Source of the DNA: Stromatinia cepivora
Lineage: Eukaryota; Ascomycota; Leotiomycetes; Helotiales; Sclerotiniaceae
Length of the DNA stretch: 64,000 nt
Assembly: GCA_014898415.1 (NCBI GenBank)
Contig: RCTD01000001.1
Location: forward strand, 1,364,001 to 1,428,000
Direction of reading: 5' to 3'
Position numbers and translations under genes: made by a program. Shown here one piece after another: positions 1 through 12,394 of the stretch; the stretch's first letter is position 1; the number at the start of each line of letters is the position of its first letter. The notes beneath the pieces are model-generated. The model saw nothing but the letters and a program-made list of their open reading frames with translations. It searched no databases and was not told the DNA's origin.

Positions 1-514
1 GCCTACCACACCTCCTTCGGCGCGCCCAGGCACTGCCACTTCAACGCTCCTTCCTTCTGCACAATTCATCCCACATAGTGCCTCTCGATCAGCTTACGCC
101 AACCGCACCTTGAATATTCCACCTCGCGCACGTCGACGTGAAAGTCGCGACAGCACTATTTCAGCTGAGGATGTTGAGGAGTTTAATCATTCTGGGTTCG
201 AAGGACGTGGACGTGGACGTGGACGTGGAGAACGTGAAGAAATCCAAGAAAGCCGAGCAGCTCAAAGTGCAAGTGAAATGCTCCGTGCTGATCCCCGCGA
301 ATCGTTCGAGTTTGCAGCCTCTAGAATCAATACTCCAAATCCTGTTACAGCAAAGAGTGAACTTTTACAATCGAAGATCTGGGCAAGTGTCACTAAGCCT
401 GTGACAGAGAAGAGGAAACGCGATGATCATTATGGTATTGATCATTCGAACAAGAAGCCGAGAGCCACTGAGCCTATTGGCCTCGGTATCGGTTACTCCG
501 CACCCCGAGTCTAA
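1..514 (+). CDS. 3' end of an unrecognised low-complexity protein gene (partial)
   Basis: The frame is open from base 2 to the TAA at 512-514, so this is the last 170 or so codons of a gene beginning left of the window. No ATG occurs before the first charged segment, which supports truncation rather than a start here. The visible part is rich in Ser, Thr, Pro and Arg. It has an RGRGRGRGE stretch (about 207-232) and, near the C-terminus, two basic clusters, KRKR and KKPR, about 14 residues apart, resembling a bipartite nuclear localisation signal. It ends in GLGIGYSAPRV. No catalytic domain can be recognised. A nuclear or RNA-associated protein is possible from the RG run and basic clusters, but that is inference. 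The reading frame is well supported; the function is unknown. Confidence 0.7.
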   Translation, partial: PTTPPSARPGTATSTLLPSAQFIPHSASRSAYANRTLNIPPRARRRESRDSTISAEDVEEFNHSGFEGRGRGRGRGEREEIQESRAAQSASEMLRADPRESFEFAASRINTPNPVTAKSELLQSKIWASVTKPVTEKRKRDDHYGIDHSNKKPRATEPIGLGIGYSAPRV

Positions 515-1452
515 GGTCTAATTCCTCGAAATTTACCGATTCGTGGCAGGTCATTTGTTTCTTGACAAGTTCAGCTATGACAGAAAAGTTGTACAGCATT
601 CTCATCACCCAGTCACTTCATACTTCTCTAGAGACTGCGTCAAAGGGAAGACTAATGTATCATCATGATCTATACTAATAAGCCAATATATTCTATCTAC
701 CTCATATATGTCCCTCTTTCATTATTGCTGAGGAGCGTAAGCATGCGGAAAATTATGGATGGCTCTAGAAGCATTATCCATCAGCAGAAAGGTTCAGTTT
801 TGATCTGTTAAGGGGTATGGGAGCAAACACACGAACAATTAACAAGCGTATTTTGGCAATGAGTCGAAGTTTTTGGGTAAAGCAAGGAGAATTTTAGCGA
901 ACATCTACCAAGCCAATAAATAGATAATTATTAAATCAATGCCTTTGAACAATGTGTGACTTTCCAAATGACTATAACTTGATGGTCTGCCCCTACTTCC
1001 TTCCAGCCTGAACCCGTACACCTGGACATGTAATACTGCTGCCTTTGGTTCCAAATTTCAAGCAAGAGTACACGTTAACATATCTTCAAGCCCTTCCCTA
1101 CCTAGGATATGTTCTTGTTGTATACTCAATTTTCCTGCTGATAAACGGTGTATTTGAAGCTTGTATTGATGTTCAATACACGTACGGGTTTTAAAAATTA
1201 AAATAAAATAGATATAATGATAAGACTATTTAATGCAAAACTTGATTCGATGACTTTATGGATTTTATTAGAGTAGCTTTCTATACAGCTTTACAATCTT
1301 CATAATTCGAAATCTATACAGGATTGTTATGATTAGAGTAATTAGAGTTATTGATGATTGAGATTGGGAATGAGCTGTATATAATGTTATACTGGGTATC
1401 CTTTGATAATAAACAAGTGAATATTAATTGTTTGTCAGCAATCGAAATCAAG
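515..1452. other. Intergenic, no gene seen
   Basis: Downstream region of the left-edge gene and far upstream region of the armadillo-protein gene. Both strands are broken by frequent stops and no splice-compatible protein signal was found. An A+T-rich patch lies at about 1190-1350. Confidence 0.6.
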
Positions 1453-1726
1453 TCGCAGATTTACTGGATACCATCTAAACTCCAAGTACTTCGTATCATA
1501 CTAAACCTTTTTGCATTAAAGTTATTTATTATTTCCTATTTCCAGATGAAAGAATCAATAAAGTGGGTTGAAAATTTTCAATCTATTAATCCACTTTTAT
1601 ATTCCATCTAATTACTCTGTATACATTTACAACCTTATTCTATAATAGGGAAAGTGTGATACGAAGTACTTGAGTTTAGACAGTAGATACTTTTATTTCT
1701 GATACGTCAAAATAAAGTGTCTGCGA
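1453..1726. mobile_element. MITE-like inverted-repeat element, about 274 bp
   Basis: Arms at 1474-1501 and 1653-1681 are near-perfect inverted copies sharing CTAAACTC and AAGTACTTCGTATCA, with one extra C in the left arm. Farther out, tcgcaga (1453-1459) is mirrored by tctgcga (1720-1726). A second inverted pair lies inside, around GTTGAAAATTTTCAAT and its flanking AAGTGG/CCACTT. It has no coding capacity. The size and terminal inverted repeats fit a non-autonomous DNA element, but I could not define a target-site duplication or see another copy in the window. It sits about 245 bp upstream of the ATG of the next gene. Confidence 0.5.
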
Positions 1727-1970
1727 TCTTCCTTGTGCCCACTTTTCCCACTAGTACCCTTCGAAACATTATTTACCATCTGTCAAATCTATCAAAACAA
1801 GAAATAAAGGTACAAAACAGGTCTTCGCATTCAAACCTTTTGCATATCGTCTTACCACTTGATTGCCTCTATTGCTATCTGATTGTGAACGAGTTTGTGG
1901 CGCATTATTTCTTGGCTCTACGTACCCCAAGCCCTCGGAGTTCCTTTCACAAGTCTGTAAGATTGCAATC

Positions 1971-4527
1971 ATGGAGGACAGAGTAAATACTGGCGGTCAT
2001 TCTACGAATGTGATGTCAGCTATTTATCCGATGAGTTTGTTGCATGGAAATCCAAATACAACGGCTCCTCCCCCGCCGTTTGAAGACGGGAAGAAGTATA
2101 AGAAGTTGAATGAGGAGGAGCAGAGAAATATGTCGGCATCTATTGCGGATATCTTAAAGCTAGAGGGGCAAGTTGGAAAGGTGGAGGATGTGGATATGGA
2201 CGATGATATTGAAGAGGTGGTGGATGTGGAGGACAGGGAGAGGAGGACGGAAAGATTAAAGGGGGCACTGGGGATATTGGCGCACTTATGGTGGCAAGAT
2301 TCGATACCAATTAATGAGGCTGCGGAGAAACTGGCAGACTGTAGTAGAGATCGTGAGTTCCCTTTTGAGTTGCAAAAACATTCCGACACGTGAAAGTTCT
2401 CGGCCTCACGTGGCCAAGTGGCTACTGTGAAATGATCAAGCATTATTGAAAATTGCACTTAGTGATCTAATATCGTTCTAATTCGGAAATAGCTAAATGG
2501 CGAGTTCCTATTGGAGACTCCGGTATTTTGAATTTCTTTCTCGAATTATTGAGTGGACACACTTTACGCCACTCCCTCAAACTTCAAATATTACGGTTAG
2601 TGGGAAACTCATGTGCAGATACAGGTAGGCTAAATCTTGCTGCATAACTTAAAATACTAATATCGAGGTAGATGAGAACAGGGCACGTGTTGTAGGGTCA
2701 AACTATATTCCCTTGATCATTACTCAGTTATCAGATACCAATTTACTCGCCTTTGCAATACCAGTTCTCTTTAATGTTTGCGTGGATTATGGTTAGTACA
2801 TTTGAAGCTTCAATTAATGACCAACTACTGACTCCGCCCAGTCCCTGCTCAACAACAGGCATCTAGTTCATATTTAAGCAAGGAACTCATTACACTAATT
2901 GCGAGTCCCCGATTCAAAGACTGCGTACATTTCCTCGGTTACATATGTAAATTGCTTGATTTGCTCATACAACAAAGTATGTTTGGTATCCAGTCAATTC
3001 TGATGTTGAGACTGACCAAATCAAGCCTCTGAGCCAAATATGGCACCGGACAACATTCCTATTGTTCTTTTGAAGTTGGCTTCAGATCGTGAAAATCCAG
3101 TGGACATGGAAGATTACATTGCTCTTGTGAACACCGCTGTGGCATATCTAGGGCACGAAAAATTCCAGAAAACTTTAGTCAAAACTCCACAGGCGCTCGA
3201 TACCGCTCTAGCAGTCCTCGTTGATTCATACACACGGTTTGATTCTCATCCATCAATAGGTCCCTCTACAACGCACGAGGACGATGCAAAGGCATTGTCG
3301 CAGATGCGTATCAATCTAAATTCGGCTTTGTCCGACATTTCAGCTTTACCGGAGTTTAAGGAGGCATGCCCAGTTGTGTCGCCATTCTCTTCTTCTCTCC
3401 GCCGATGGTTATCAAGTGAACAAGTTCAATTACAAGTTTGTGCTTGTATAATGTTAGGTAACCTTGCTCGTAATGATGAAGCTTGTGAGCTTTTCGTACA
3501 CACGGCTCGGGTTCATACGCCCCTGATCTCAATCCTCAAGGACGTTAACGATTCACAATTACTCCATGCGGCCCTTGGATTTCTCAAAAATTTGGCTTTG
3601 CCTATGAAGAATAAAGAAGTGTTGGGAAGCTCCGGTATTTTCGAAGTACTTCCTAGACTATGGCTTCTTGATATTCTACAACCAATTCAATTATCATCCA
3701 TATCTCTCACTCGCCAACTTATCAATAGTTCCATCGAAAATGTCTACCGAGTCTGCGCGCGTCTTTCAACAGATGAGGATTCACCAGCTCATGAACGTTC
3801 AAACCTTTCTCTGTTAATCGCCTTGTTCGATCGCACTGATGTAGAACCGATCAAAATGGAAATCTCCCGTCTAATAACCGCTGTATGCCGAGTCTTCACA
3901 GCTTATAAAGGTCGACCGGCCGAAGAACTAAACGAAACTCGAAGAAAATTTCTACGCCGCCATCCTGATATTGGACGACCCTTGAGTTTCATGGTCTCTC
4001 AGACTAAATGGCCGATTGTCAGAAGCGAAGGATGGTTTGTTTTTGCACTCATGGCTAGATATCCAGATAGTGCGCAATGCATCAGTGATATGATGCAAGA
4101 CGTTTCCGTTTTCCAACCTCTCGTCGAAATGCTCACCGGCAAACCACTCTTAGAATATAAACCCGCCTCCGCAACCAATACTCCTTTACCAACCTCGCAA
4201 GCCAATACTGGTACCCTAAGTATGGAACCCCAAACTCCCGAGCCGGAGTCCATACAGCCGCATGCACAAGCGGCAGAGATGGCACGTATCGATCGGGAAA
4301 ATGCCCTGGTGCTCGTCAGTGAATTGTTGAAGAATCGAGGGAGCGAAATGGCAGTCATGAGGCGCACGCTCTTTGAAGATTTGTTGAAAGGGGGTGGGGA
4401 GTTGGTGATGACTTATAGGGAGGCGAAGGATGAGGGTGGGACTGGGGGATGGATGGAGTCGGATGATGAGGGGTCAGAGATGAATTTACAGGAGGTCGCT
4501 ACGGAGAGTATCCGTGAGATTTCTTAG
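1971..4527 (+). CDS. SmgGDS/RAP1GDS1-like armadillo-repeat protein (five exons)
   Basis: Spliced model: 1971-2352, 2493-2624, 2672-2791, 2842-2976, 3026-4527; 2271 nt, 756 residues. The four introns are 140, 47, 50 and 49 nt, all GT-AG and all phase 1. The frame runs cleanly across every junction, giving for example LRLVGNSCADTDENRARV and FNVCVDYVPAQQQAS. The product is a helical armadillo-type protein; motifs such as VCACIMLGNLARNDEAC and LLHAALGFLKNLALP are typical of the SmgGDS (RAP1GDS1) family. That family binds Rho/Ras-type GTPases with prenylated or basic tails and acts in the cytoplasm as a chaperone or exchange factor; this role is family knowledge. The N-terminus is acidic (VDMDDDIEEVVDVED) and the C-terminus is a disordered tail. 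The start at 1971 is the first ATG in the open frame; the frame continues upstream without an ATG. Nothing appears broken. Confidence 0.88.
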
Positions 4528-4860
4528 AGAAGGGGAAGGGACGCGGTTGTCGAAGGGTGTGATACGTTTAGATAGATAGCTGTGCATAAGAGGGTTTTGA
4601 GATGATTTTTTGATAGAAAGGATAGATAGCTTCATAGTGGTATTTCTGATAATCATTTCTGTTGATATATGAATAATAGATGGTACAAGCGATTCACGAA
4701 TGCACGAATATATATTCTTCTCATTATCTATTAAGTAGATAATATATATCTAATAATTCTATTTTATTCTCATCTTTTTATTTATTTGTATTATCTATTT
4801 ATAATAATTTAATAACTCTAAAAAAAGATATATAATATAATATAACATTTTTATTCGTTA
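4528..4860. other. 3' flank, increasingly A+T-rich
   Basis: Probable 3' untranslated region and terminator of the armadillo-protein gene, grading into A+T-rich DNA from about 4700. No gene is seen. Confidence 0.5.
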
Positions 4861-5182
4861 AAAAAATTAAAAAATTAAAAATTAAAAATTAAAAAATTAA
4901 AAAATTAAAAATTAAAAAATTAAAAAATTAAAAAATTAAAAATTAAAAAATTAAAAAATTAAAAAATTAAAAAATTAAAAAATTAAAAAATTAAAAAATT
5001 AAAAAATTAAAAATTAAAAAATTAAAAATTAAAAAATTAAAAAATTAAAAAATTAAAAAATTAAAAAATTAAAAAATTAAAAAATTAAAAAATTAAAAAA
5101 TTAAAAATTAAAAATTTAAAATTAAAATTAAAAAATTAAAAAATTAAAAAATTAAAAAATTAAAAAAATTAAAAAATTAAAA
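4861..5182. repeat. (AAAAATT)n heptamer array, about 320 bp
   Basis: Some 45 imperfect head-to-tail copies of a 6-8 nt A-run plus TT unit, mostly AAAAATT with AAAATT variants, are confined to this interval. The array is almost strand-pure: A runs and TT pairs only, with no C or G. Confidence 0.95.
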
Positions 5183-5757
5183 TTCTTATAAAGTATATAT
5201 ATGATTATTTTTTTTATAAAAAAAATTATAAAAAAATCTTAATTTCATAAATAAATAAGAAAATAGATAAATATATATAATAAATATTATATTATAATTA
5301 AAATTACATTAATATTTTTTTTTCTAGAAGTTAAAGACTAAAATTACTTACTATATAAGTTTTCTAGTAGTTTAATGTATATTATATTATATAATAAAAG
5401 AAGAAGAAAAAATCTAGATAGTTTTTGTATTCGAATTCGAATTCGAATTTGAATTTGAATTTGAATTTGAATTTGTGATATTGGTATATTTTTTTTCTTT
5501 GTATTGAGAGTGACGACTTCGTTGAGGAGATTGCTTTGCCTTGCAATTTGATTTATTTAGATTGGGGTTGGGTTTGGCTGGACTTGATCTGACTTAACTT
5601 ACCCAAGCAAACCCAGTTTAGTCCTTCCTATGGACTTTATTCTTGCCACTTTGCTTAGGACTCTATTCAATATAATTGCCTATCTCATAGCTATCAAATA
5701 GTAACATCGTTTTTAACGCAGCTTATCCAAATGTACTATTTACAGTACTAATCAATT
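5183..5757. other. A+T-rich spacer with a GAATTC/GAATTT hexamer run
   Basis: A+T-rich DNA without a coding signal. At about 5428-5476 a hexamer repeat drifts from GAATTC units to GAATTT units. A moderate-GC patch follows from about 5480 up to the left terminal repeat of the mariner element. Confidence 0.7.
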
Positions 5758-5759
5758 TA

Positions 5760-7105
5760 TATTACCCCACAACTTAATTTCAGTTTTTTTATATATTCAA
5801 CATTTATTTTTCAATTTAATTATAAAATCAACCATTAATTATTATAATCTAAAATTTGAATATATTGAAATTCTATATTTATATTATTCCCCAAAAAAAA
5901 TTCAAATCCTTATCGCTTTACAATTAATCAATATTTTATATACCAGCCCCCTATTGCGATACAAACCTCAATTCTATCAGGCATACTCGCTCCTAATTTA
6001 TCGAATAATTCTTGATCTAATGTATCCCAAACTATTTATAAACAATTCTCTAACCTTTATCTAGTATATTCCGATTCGCTTTTATCAATTATAATATCAG
6101 GAAATATTTTATATAATTTCACTTTTAAAGTTTACCAAATATATTCAATAGGATTGAGATCAGGAGAATAAGGAGGTCAATCCTTCAATATTGGGATCCT
6201 TTTCTTTTGAAACCAATCCTATACTTTATGAGTACAATGAATAAAAGTATTATCCTGTATAAATTTATACTCTGGACCTAATCTTTCAAAAACAAAGCCT
6301 ACTTTAGTATTAAAGACTTCGAGATATAAATTGGCATTATATCTATATTTCTTATTTTTAAAATCTTTATTTATTATATATAAATTACTTTTTTCAAGAT
6401 CCCAAAAGCCTTCCCAGATTATAATTTTCATATTTTTATTTGTATTATATATTTGAATCATTCTAGATTCCCATTTCTGAACGGAAATACAAAAGTACTA
6501 TTCTTCTCTTTTACTCTGTTTTTGCTCTATAAAGTATTTGTTGCTTTATACAACTAATCTTTATTCCTTTATTATCAATTCTCTATATACTAGGTATTAT
6601 ACAAATCGCTTAAGTGTATATGCCTGGGTAAATTCCGGTCGCTTTTTATACTTTCAATTGATGATTTTATAGATCTTCAAAATCTTTTTAATAATAAAAA
6701 TACTACATTTAAAATCTATAACTGTTTTTGTTTATATATAAATTGATTTTGAATATAATCGAACATATCGAATTAGTATATGTTTTTTTTTTTTTGTATA
6801 AAATTTAGTTCGAAAAATACAAAATAGATTCATTCCTTTATTGTATAATACATCTTGCTATAAAGTATAGCAAATGGTTTATGTTTCGAAATTGAAGTCA
6901 ATTGCGATACAATAAGGATTAGAATTATTAAAAGTTTTACCAATAATTTTGCCACATAAATATAAAGTAAAATACTTAAAAGTTAACTCCCTTTTAATAT
7001 TCAAGATTCTGGGAGTACGTTGTAATACCATTGATAAATAAATAATAAAGAGAATTGAAATTCAATTCGCGAAATTTACGCGTTTTTAAGGTTTTGGGGT
7101 AATAT
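5760..7105 (-). mobile_element. Complete but RIP-inactivated Tc1/mariner-type transposon
   Basis: The sequence TATATTACCCCA..AAC.TTAA at 5758-5776 is mirrored at 7086-7107, giving terminal inverted repeats of about 20 bp flanked by TA. Between them lies one decayed transposase gene on the minus strand. The length, about 1.35 kb, is normal for a Tc1/mariner element. The interior is strongly A+T-rich with many Gln/Trp-to-stop changes, as expected after RIP. Confidence 0.85.
5936..7031 (-). pseudogene. Tc1/mariner DDE transposase, decayed by stops
   Basis: Read on the minus strand, an ATG at 7031-7029 opens a frame with LYLCGKIIGKTF, like the N-terminal DNA-binding region. The catalytic core follows: a WEGFWDLEKSNLY block, then QDNTFIH (around the second catalytic Asp), then PPYSPDLNPIE (third acidic residue, DD34E-type spacing). 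The end is near 5936, after SMPDRIEVCIAIGGWYIKY. The longest surviving open piece is 6461-6219 (80 codons). In-frame stops replace expected Gln and Trp codons elsewhere, for example just before PPYSPD. The total length of about 365 codons matches the family. It is non-functional as read. Confidence 0.85.
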
Positions 7106-8736
7106 AAGTGCACGGTTACTGTAGCTGCGCCCTTCATCGCCTCTCATCCATCATTTACATGTTCAATATATACATCTGTGCACGAATACCTTCCCTACAC
7201 TACCACATCACTCTTCGCGGGGCGACCGCCGCTCACACGAACACGAATGTTACTGCAGCATCATAGCCACCCACCCACCCGCAAGGAATAAACATGACTC
7301 ACTCACTCAATACCACGCATCAAGATTCCAACTCAAGCCTCGTCACTCGTCATCCATCGCATAAAATAAACTCTGTAGCTGAAAACCCTGTTTTTACTTC
7401 CTCTGCGCCTTGGATTCCTTTCTTCAATTCCTGATTCGAAAGGAATAATTTACAAATGGAATATACCATTTTGCCTCAAGTTTTGATTGTGTAAGCATGA
7501 AGGAAATGGGATGTGAGGCAAAAAGTGGCGTTGGCTGTTAGGTGGCGCTAAAGATATATATTTGCCGCTAGCTTATTTGGGAAGTGGTATTTAATTAATA
7601 TTTTCAAATACTCATATTATGTTTTTTCGGGAGGTTTGACGCCTCTAGTATGCTTCCGTGTGCCTGGCTGGTACTAGAGCTAGGTGGGAAACCATACTTG
7701 GATGTGCGACATCTTATATTTCGTATTGAGACTGAGCAACAGACGGCTGAAATAAATGACAATGAAAAAGATTTCTACTTAAGCTTTAGGTGTTATTATA
7801 TGGGCTTTATTTGAAAGTTTGAGTACTTGCGCTTTCCATTTCAGTATCATATCTTCTCTGGAGTTCAGTCCAAAAGAATCATGACATTATCCTGGTGAAT
7901 ACATAACTATCGAGGACATTGTACCAGATCGGATTTATGATAGTGGCAAACTTGCCACGGGTCGCCGATGGTGACGAATGGAACCTTTCAGCTCATAGTC
8001 ACTATTGCCATAAACTCATTCGCACCACGGTGACAAATATATCTAGATACAATGCACCGCCACTCCATGGAAAATGGCAAACAACTATTGGGAATCCTAA
8101 GTCTGTTTTTTTCATCGCCCTGCTGAGCGCATCTAACCCGGGGCTACCATGAAATGAAATCCATGAAAAGTGGCAAACGAGAAACCTATTGTGCGTTTGG
8201 AAGATTTGCCGCTCCGGCGTTCCACAATGCGATGATGTTCTTCTTAGGTAACCTGCGCACGCAAACTGGGCACCTAATATCATCGTTAAAAGTTGAGTTT
8301 GTCTAATTTCAAGGACCATATGTTTGTTCGCAAGTCAAGGGTAAGTTGTGCATCGGAAGTGAATAAGCGTTACGATGATTGGTACTCAACACTTATTGAT
8401 CTCTGACTCCAATGATGATAAGAATCTAGCCGGGTGCTCATCTAGACACCAAGTACAGCTCTGCTCGAATCGAATCAATGAAATCTTTCAGAAGCCATGT
8501 GTCTAGACAACATTATGATAATTTGGTAGTACCAGAGAATGCCAGGTATCTAGGTGCTGTACGAAAGGGGCAATATACCCCTCCTTCGTCAGGTCACTGT
8601 ACGAAGCAAACCTTGAAAATGTCCGAAATTAACACAGACACTCCGGTAGCAACTCCGGTCCCAACCCGTTCAATAACGGAGTTGATCACAATGATGAGCA
8701 CTGACTCAATGACAACGTGACGTGAGCGAGTTTCCT

Positions 8737-9219
8737 TTAGCACGGGATATCCTCGTTTGGGATACCACCCCGCAATCCGAACCTCGCTTGATTATTTCGG
8801 TTTGAACCGGTGGAACCCGCCGCCATATCTTCCTGCCACAAATCAAGTTTGATCGTTTGCCTTTCGACCGATTGATATGGAGGGATGACAGATACAGCCA
8901 CCTGATTAGATTTTGATTGTGACTGTAACTGTGATAGTGATAATTGATAGTAAATCAACTAACGAAAGGGTGACATTTGGAAAACACGTGAAAGAGTTCC
9001 TTCCGCCATACCCCGTTGTAACGGTAAGGGCTGATTGATATGAGGCTTATTAAGGATTTGGGAGTCATAAGCCATTTGTCTCGAAGTCTCGACCCCCTTC
9101 TCAAAAAGCAAACCATTTCCCTTGTCTCGCATGGCCATCCGTTTATTTGTATCTGCGGATTGAGGCTGAACGAGTACCACGTTCCGAAAATTTCGGATAA
9201 GATGAGTCAAAAAAGACAT
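8737..9219 (-). pseudogene. Near-open frame with one internal TAG, unrecognised
   Basis: On the minus strand one phase is open for about 160 codons except for a single TAG at 8961-8959, between ...RVFQMSPFR and LIYYQLSLSQLQSQS. The right part begins at a non-ATG codon and the product matches no family I know. It could be a broken gene, part of a spliced gene, or a chance opening. Low confidence. Confidence 0.2.
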
Positions 9220-11400
9220 GAAACGCGGGTACCCTATAATCCGAGGACACTCGTCCTATTGTGTGACCTATCATATTGTTTGGCCCCCAAAACAGCAAAA
9301 TATTGACCTAAAGTACAATATGTGTGGTGGGAAATGTCTCATGAGGCTGACACTTCAAGCAGCCAAAGTTGCGCAATAACTTTTATTGGTTGTGTTTTTG
9401 TGCCCCTCAATGCGCCTCTTGAATCCGATGACCCATCTGAAGCCCAGATCTTGCGCTCGTAAGGAGAAACTGCCCAAACGGCTACAACAGGTTAAAATAT
9501 TTCTTCTTGGGCAGAAATAAATTTCTATCGTCATACCCTCCTATGAATTTTCCCTTTTTGCGGCAAATGTGAAAAAAAAAATGATTTTCTGTATTGTAGA
9601 ATTTTTAATGTCTTGGGAGGAAACTGGAGGGGTGAAAAGGATTTTTTTTTATCAGGGCTTTTCAAACCTACAGTGCGTCATTCAACATACATATTGGGCC
9701 TTCCGTTGTACGACACGTGTGCATAGACCGCCTTATACATCGTTTGGAAGAGCCTTATATGTATGGAAAATTGAAAATTGATGCTATCGATGCAAGTGAG
9801 AAAGACTTTTTCTCTTTAAGTAGCAGGTCCATAATCCGCGTACAGGCAGCTAAGATTCCCAGCCAATGTTTGTACATAGAGTACTTTATGGTACATCTCA
9901 ACGGGAAGCGGCACAAGGGGTATGTTCTCGCTGCTTGATCCTGTACAACGTAGTACTCACAAACTAGAACTCTTTTAACGAATGAGATCGGAGAATATGC
10001 AGAACAGCAGAGAGCCCCAACCACTCATGATTCAGAAGTACAAAAGTAGAGGCTTCTTTCATGCATATCAAGTAAGGGGTCGATCAAGCAGTGAGAGAAG
10101 ATATAATAGAGACGGTGAAGGAAGTTTAAGTCAAAACTGACTCAAACTTATGAAGTAGGATTCGCACACCGAAAGTTTGAATGAAAATTCTGCAAAAATC
10201 AATAATTGAGAAGGGGGGCTTAAGACAAAACGGTAGCTAGAAGGACACGAAGTAGGAGTTGAAGGTTTGGTGGGTATCATCGCCATGGTATTGATTGTAT
10301 AGATTTTGGTGGATAATTGTGGAGGGGTACTTTTATGTATCATAATCCATGAAAAGTAAACAATCGATTTTGATGAAGACCCGGAGAAGTACCTACTCTC
10401 ATTAGGCGATGTTGTGCCACTTGCACTCTTTTCATTAGGGTTAGGTCTAATCTTGATTGATGCCTGTGAATATTATGAAAATGCGAGATGACATGGGTTC
10501 ATTCCAAGAGAATCCGCCGCAGTGGAAATTTCAATTAATTGATTCTCCGCCCAAGTCCTCATTTGATGTTGAATCCCCGTAACTCTGCAGATGGAATGCA
10601 TGAACCTGTTGATTCTAGTTCAATTCAACTTTCCATTTACAAATTCGCAATCGGTCGTGATCACAACATGAGATAGATGAAATGATGTAAAATCCAAACC
10701 CTTTTTATTTAGGCTTTTTGTACCTCACTCATTTGGAAGTTTGAACAAAAGCCAATAAATCGTATCGAAATTGAAGAGATTTTCCTTTGTCGTAATACGA
10801 AAACGAAAATTAATACTTTTAAATTATGAGCAGCGTGTGATTAATTGAAATGACATGGTAGTATCTTTCAATGATTCCGTGACATCCAAAGAAGTTCGTA
10901 TGGTTATCCTCCGAATCATGGTTTTGAGTGAAGGGTTGGAAGAAAGGCCGAGTCGTAAAGAATTGGACGAGGTTGTAAAATGCAAGCTGTGAAATTGATT
11001 GGCTTTGGCTCTTTTGCTCACTCTTTTGATCTTCAAGGTTTATTGTATTCAACCACAGGGTATTAATTAATTTATAGACGGGTCCCGCCCCTTGAAACCC
11101 TGTTTAATACTACAAACCTGGAGATGAAGAGACAAGGAGCATCGATGAGAATGTAGAAAACAGCGAAGAACGCCTGGGGATTATATTCCAGACCTAAATT
11201 GATTACTTCATTACCAGAAGGGGAGGGTGGTGAATATGTCTTTACATGTGATCCTTAAGGATACTCCGGATATCTATATTGGGAATTTGGGAACAATCCA
11301 AATCCAATGAAGAGGGCAGCGGGACTTTGAGTCACCAAGAGAAACTGACCTTGTAGAAAAATATATACAGTAGGCAATAGATAGGTATAATGGGATGAGG

Positions 11401-11455
11401 GATGGGGATGGGGATGGGGATGGGGATGGGGATGGGGATGGGGATGGGGATGGGG
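11401..11455 (+). repeat. (GGGGAT)n hexamer array
   Basis: Nine head-to-tail GGGGAT units. Runs of four G spaced by AT on the plus strand are compatible with G-quadruplex folding. Confidence 0.95.
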
Positions 11456-12340
11456 TACATATTGTATTACACACCTTCAAGTGAAGTTCGTCGCTCCTAT
11501 CAGTTCCAAATGAATCTCTCTTACTGCTGTAACACAACTGTTCTGAACGTTCAAAACATCGATAACCTCAAATCCCCTTCAAGCTTCCTGCCCAACATAT
11601 CACGAAATGGCCCCTCTTTGTATACGGAACCTACATGCATAGAAGTGCAGTTTTACCAGTACGTTATAAACTTTTCATACATCTTCGTATTGTACTCAGG
11701 AGCCCTTCCCCTCCTGTATGTACATCCATAACCAGTCAATAACCAACAGACCCTATCATCACACCCGGCTCTCCGGAGAATGGAAATATCCGTGTAACTT
11801 TACATGACCTTGGTTGGAATTGATTGCACTGTATTGATTCACTTCGCGTACGTCCAAAGGGTTCCCAAGTGTAGCCAGATTCAAGGTCGTGCTCAATTCT
11901 CAACATCCACGATTCCAGTCTTATCAACTGATGGATGACCTTGACTCGACCACCTTTTTTGTCTCTTCCTTGAGCAATCAATCCTTCAGGCAATAAATAT
12001 ACCTAGACAATATTGACATCTTTCGTAATCGAAAACTCGATATCACGATTTCAATTTGTCCAATTAAATTTGCCACGCTGAAAGGAACGAATGTATAAAC
12101 GAACGGGTAGGTTCAACAGACAGAGATACGATACTAGGTAGCTTGGAGAGAACAAACAATACACGGCCTGAGCAATCGATCTACCCAACATCCACTCATT
12201 AGCTTCCGTCTCTTCTTAAGAACCCTTGAAGGGAACACCTTTAAAAGAACCAACATCCTAAAGATAATATCGCATTTTGTACATCAAACCTTACACATCA
12301 TATGTTTTCTCGATTAATCATTTAATCCTAGAAATTCAAT

Positions 12341-12394
12341 TCTATCCAATTCTATCCAATCCAATCCAATCCGATCCAATCCAATCCAATCCAA
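12341..12394 (+). repeat. (ATCCA)n pentamer array
   Basis: About ten copies of ATCCA with a TCTATCCA lead-in and one ATCCG variant. Confidence 0.9.

Noticed and set aside
11736..11993. 85-codon minus frame with ordinary amino-acid composition
   Set aside because: Starts at TTG. No upstream exon with a good splice site was found, so it is not supported.
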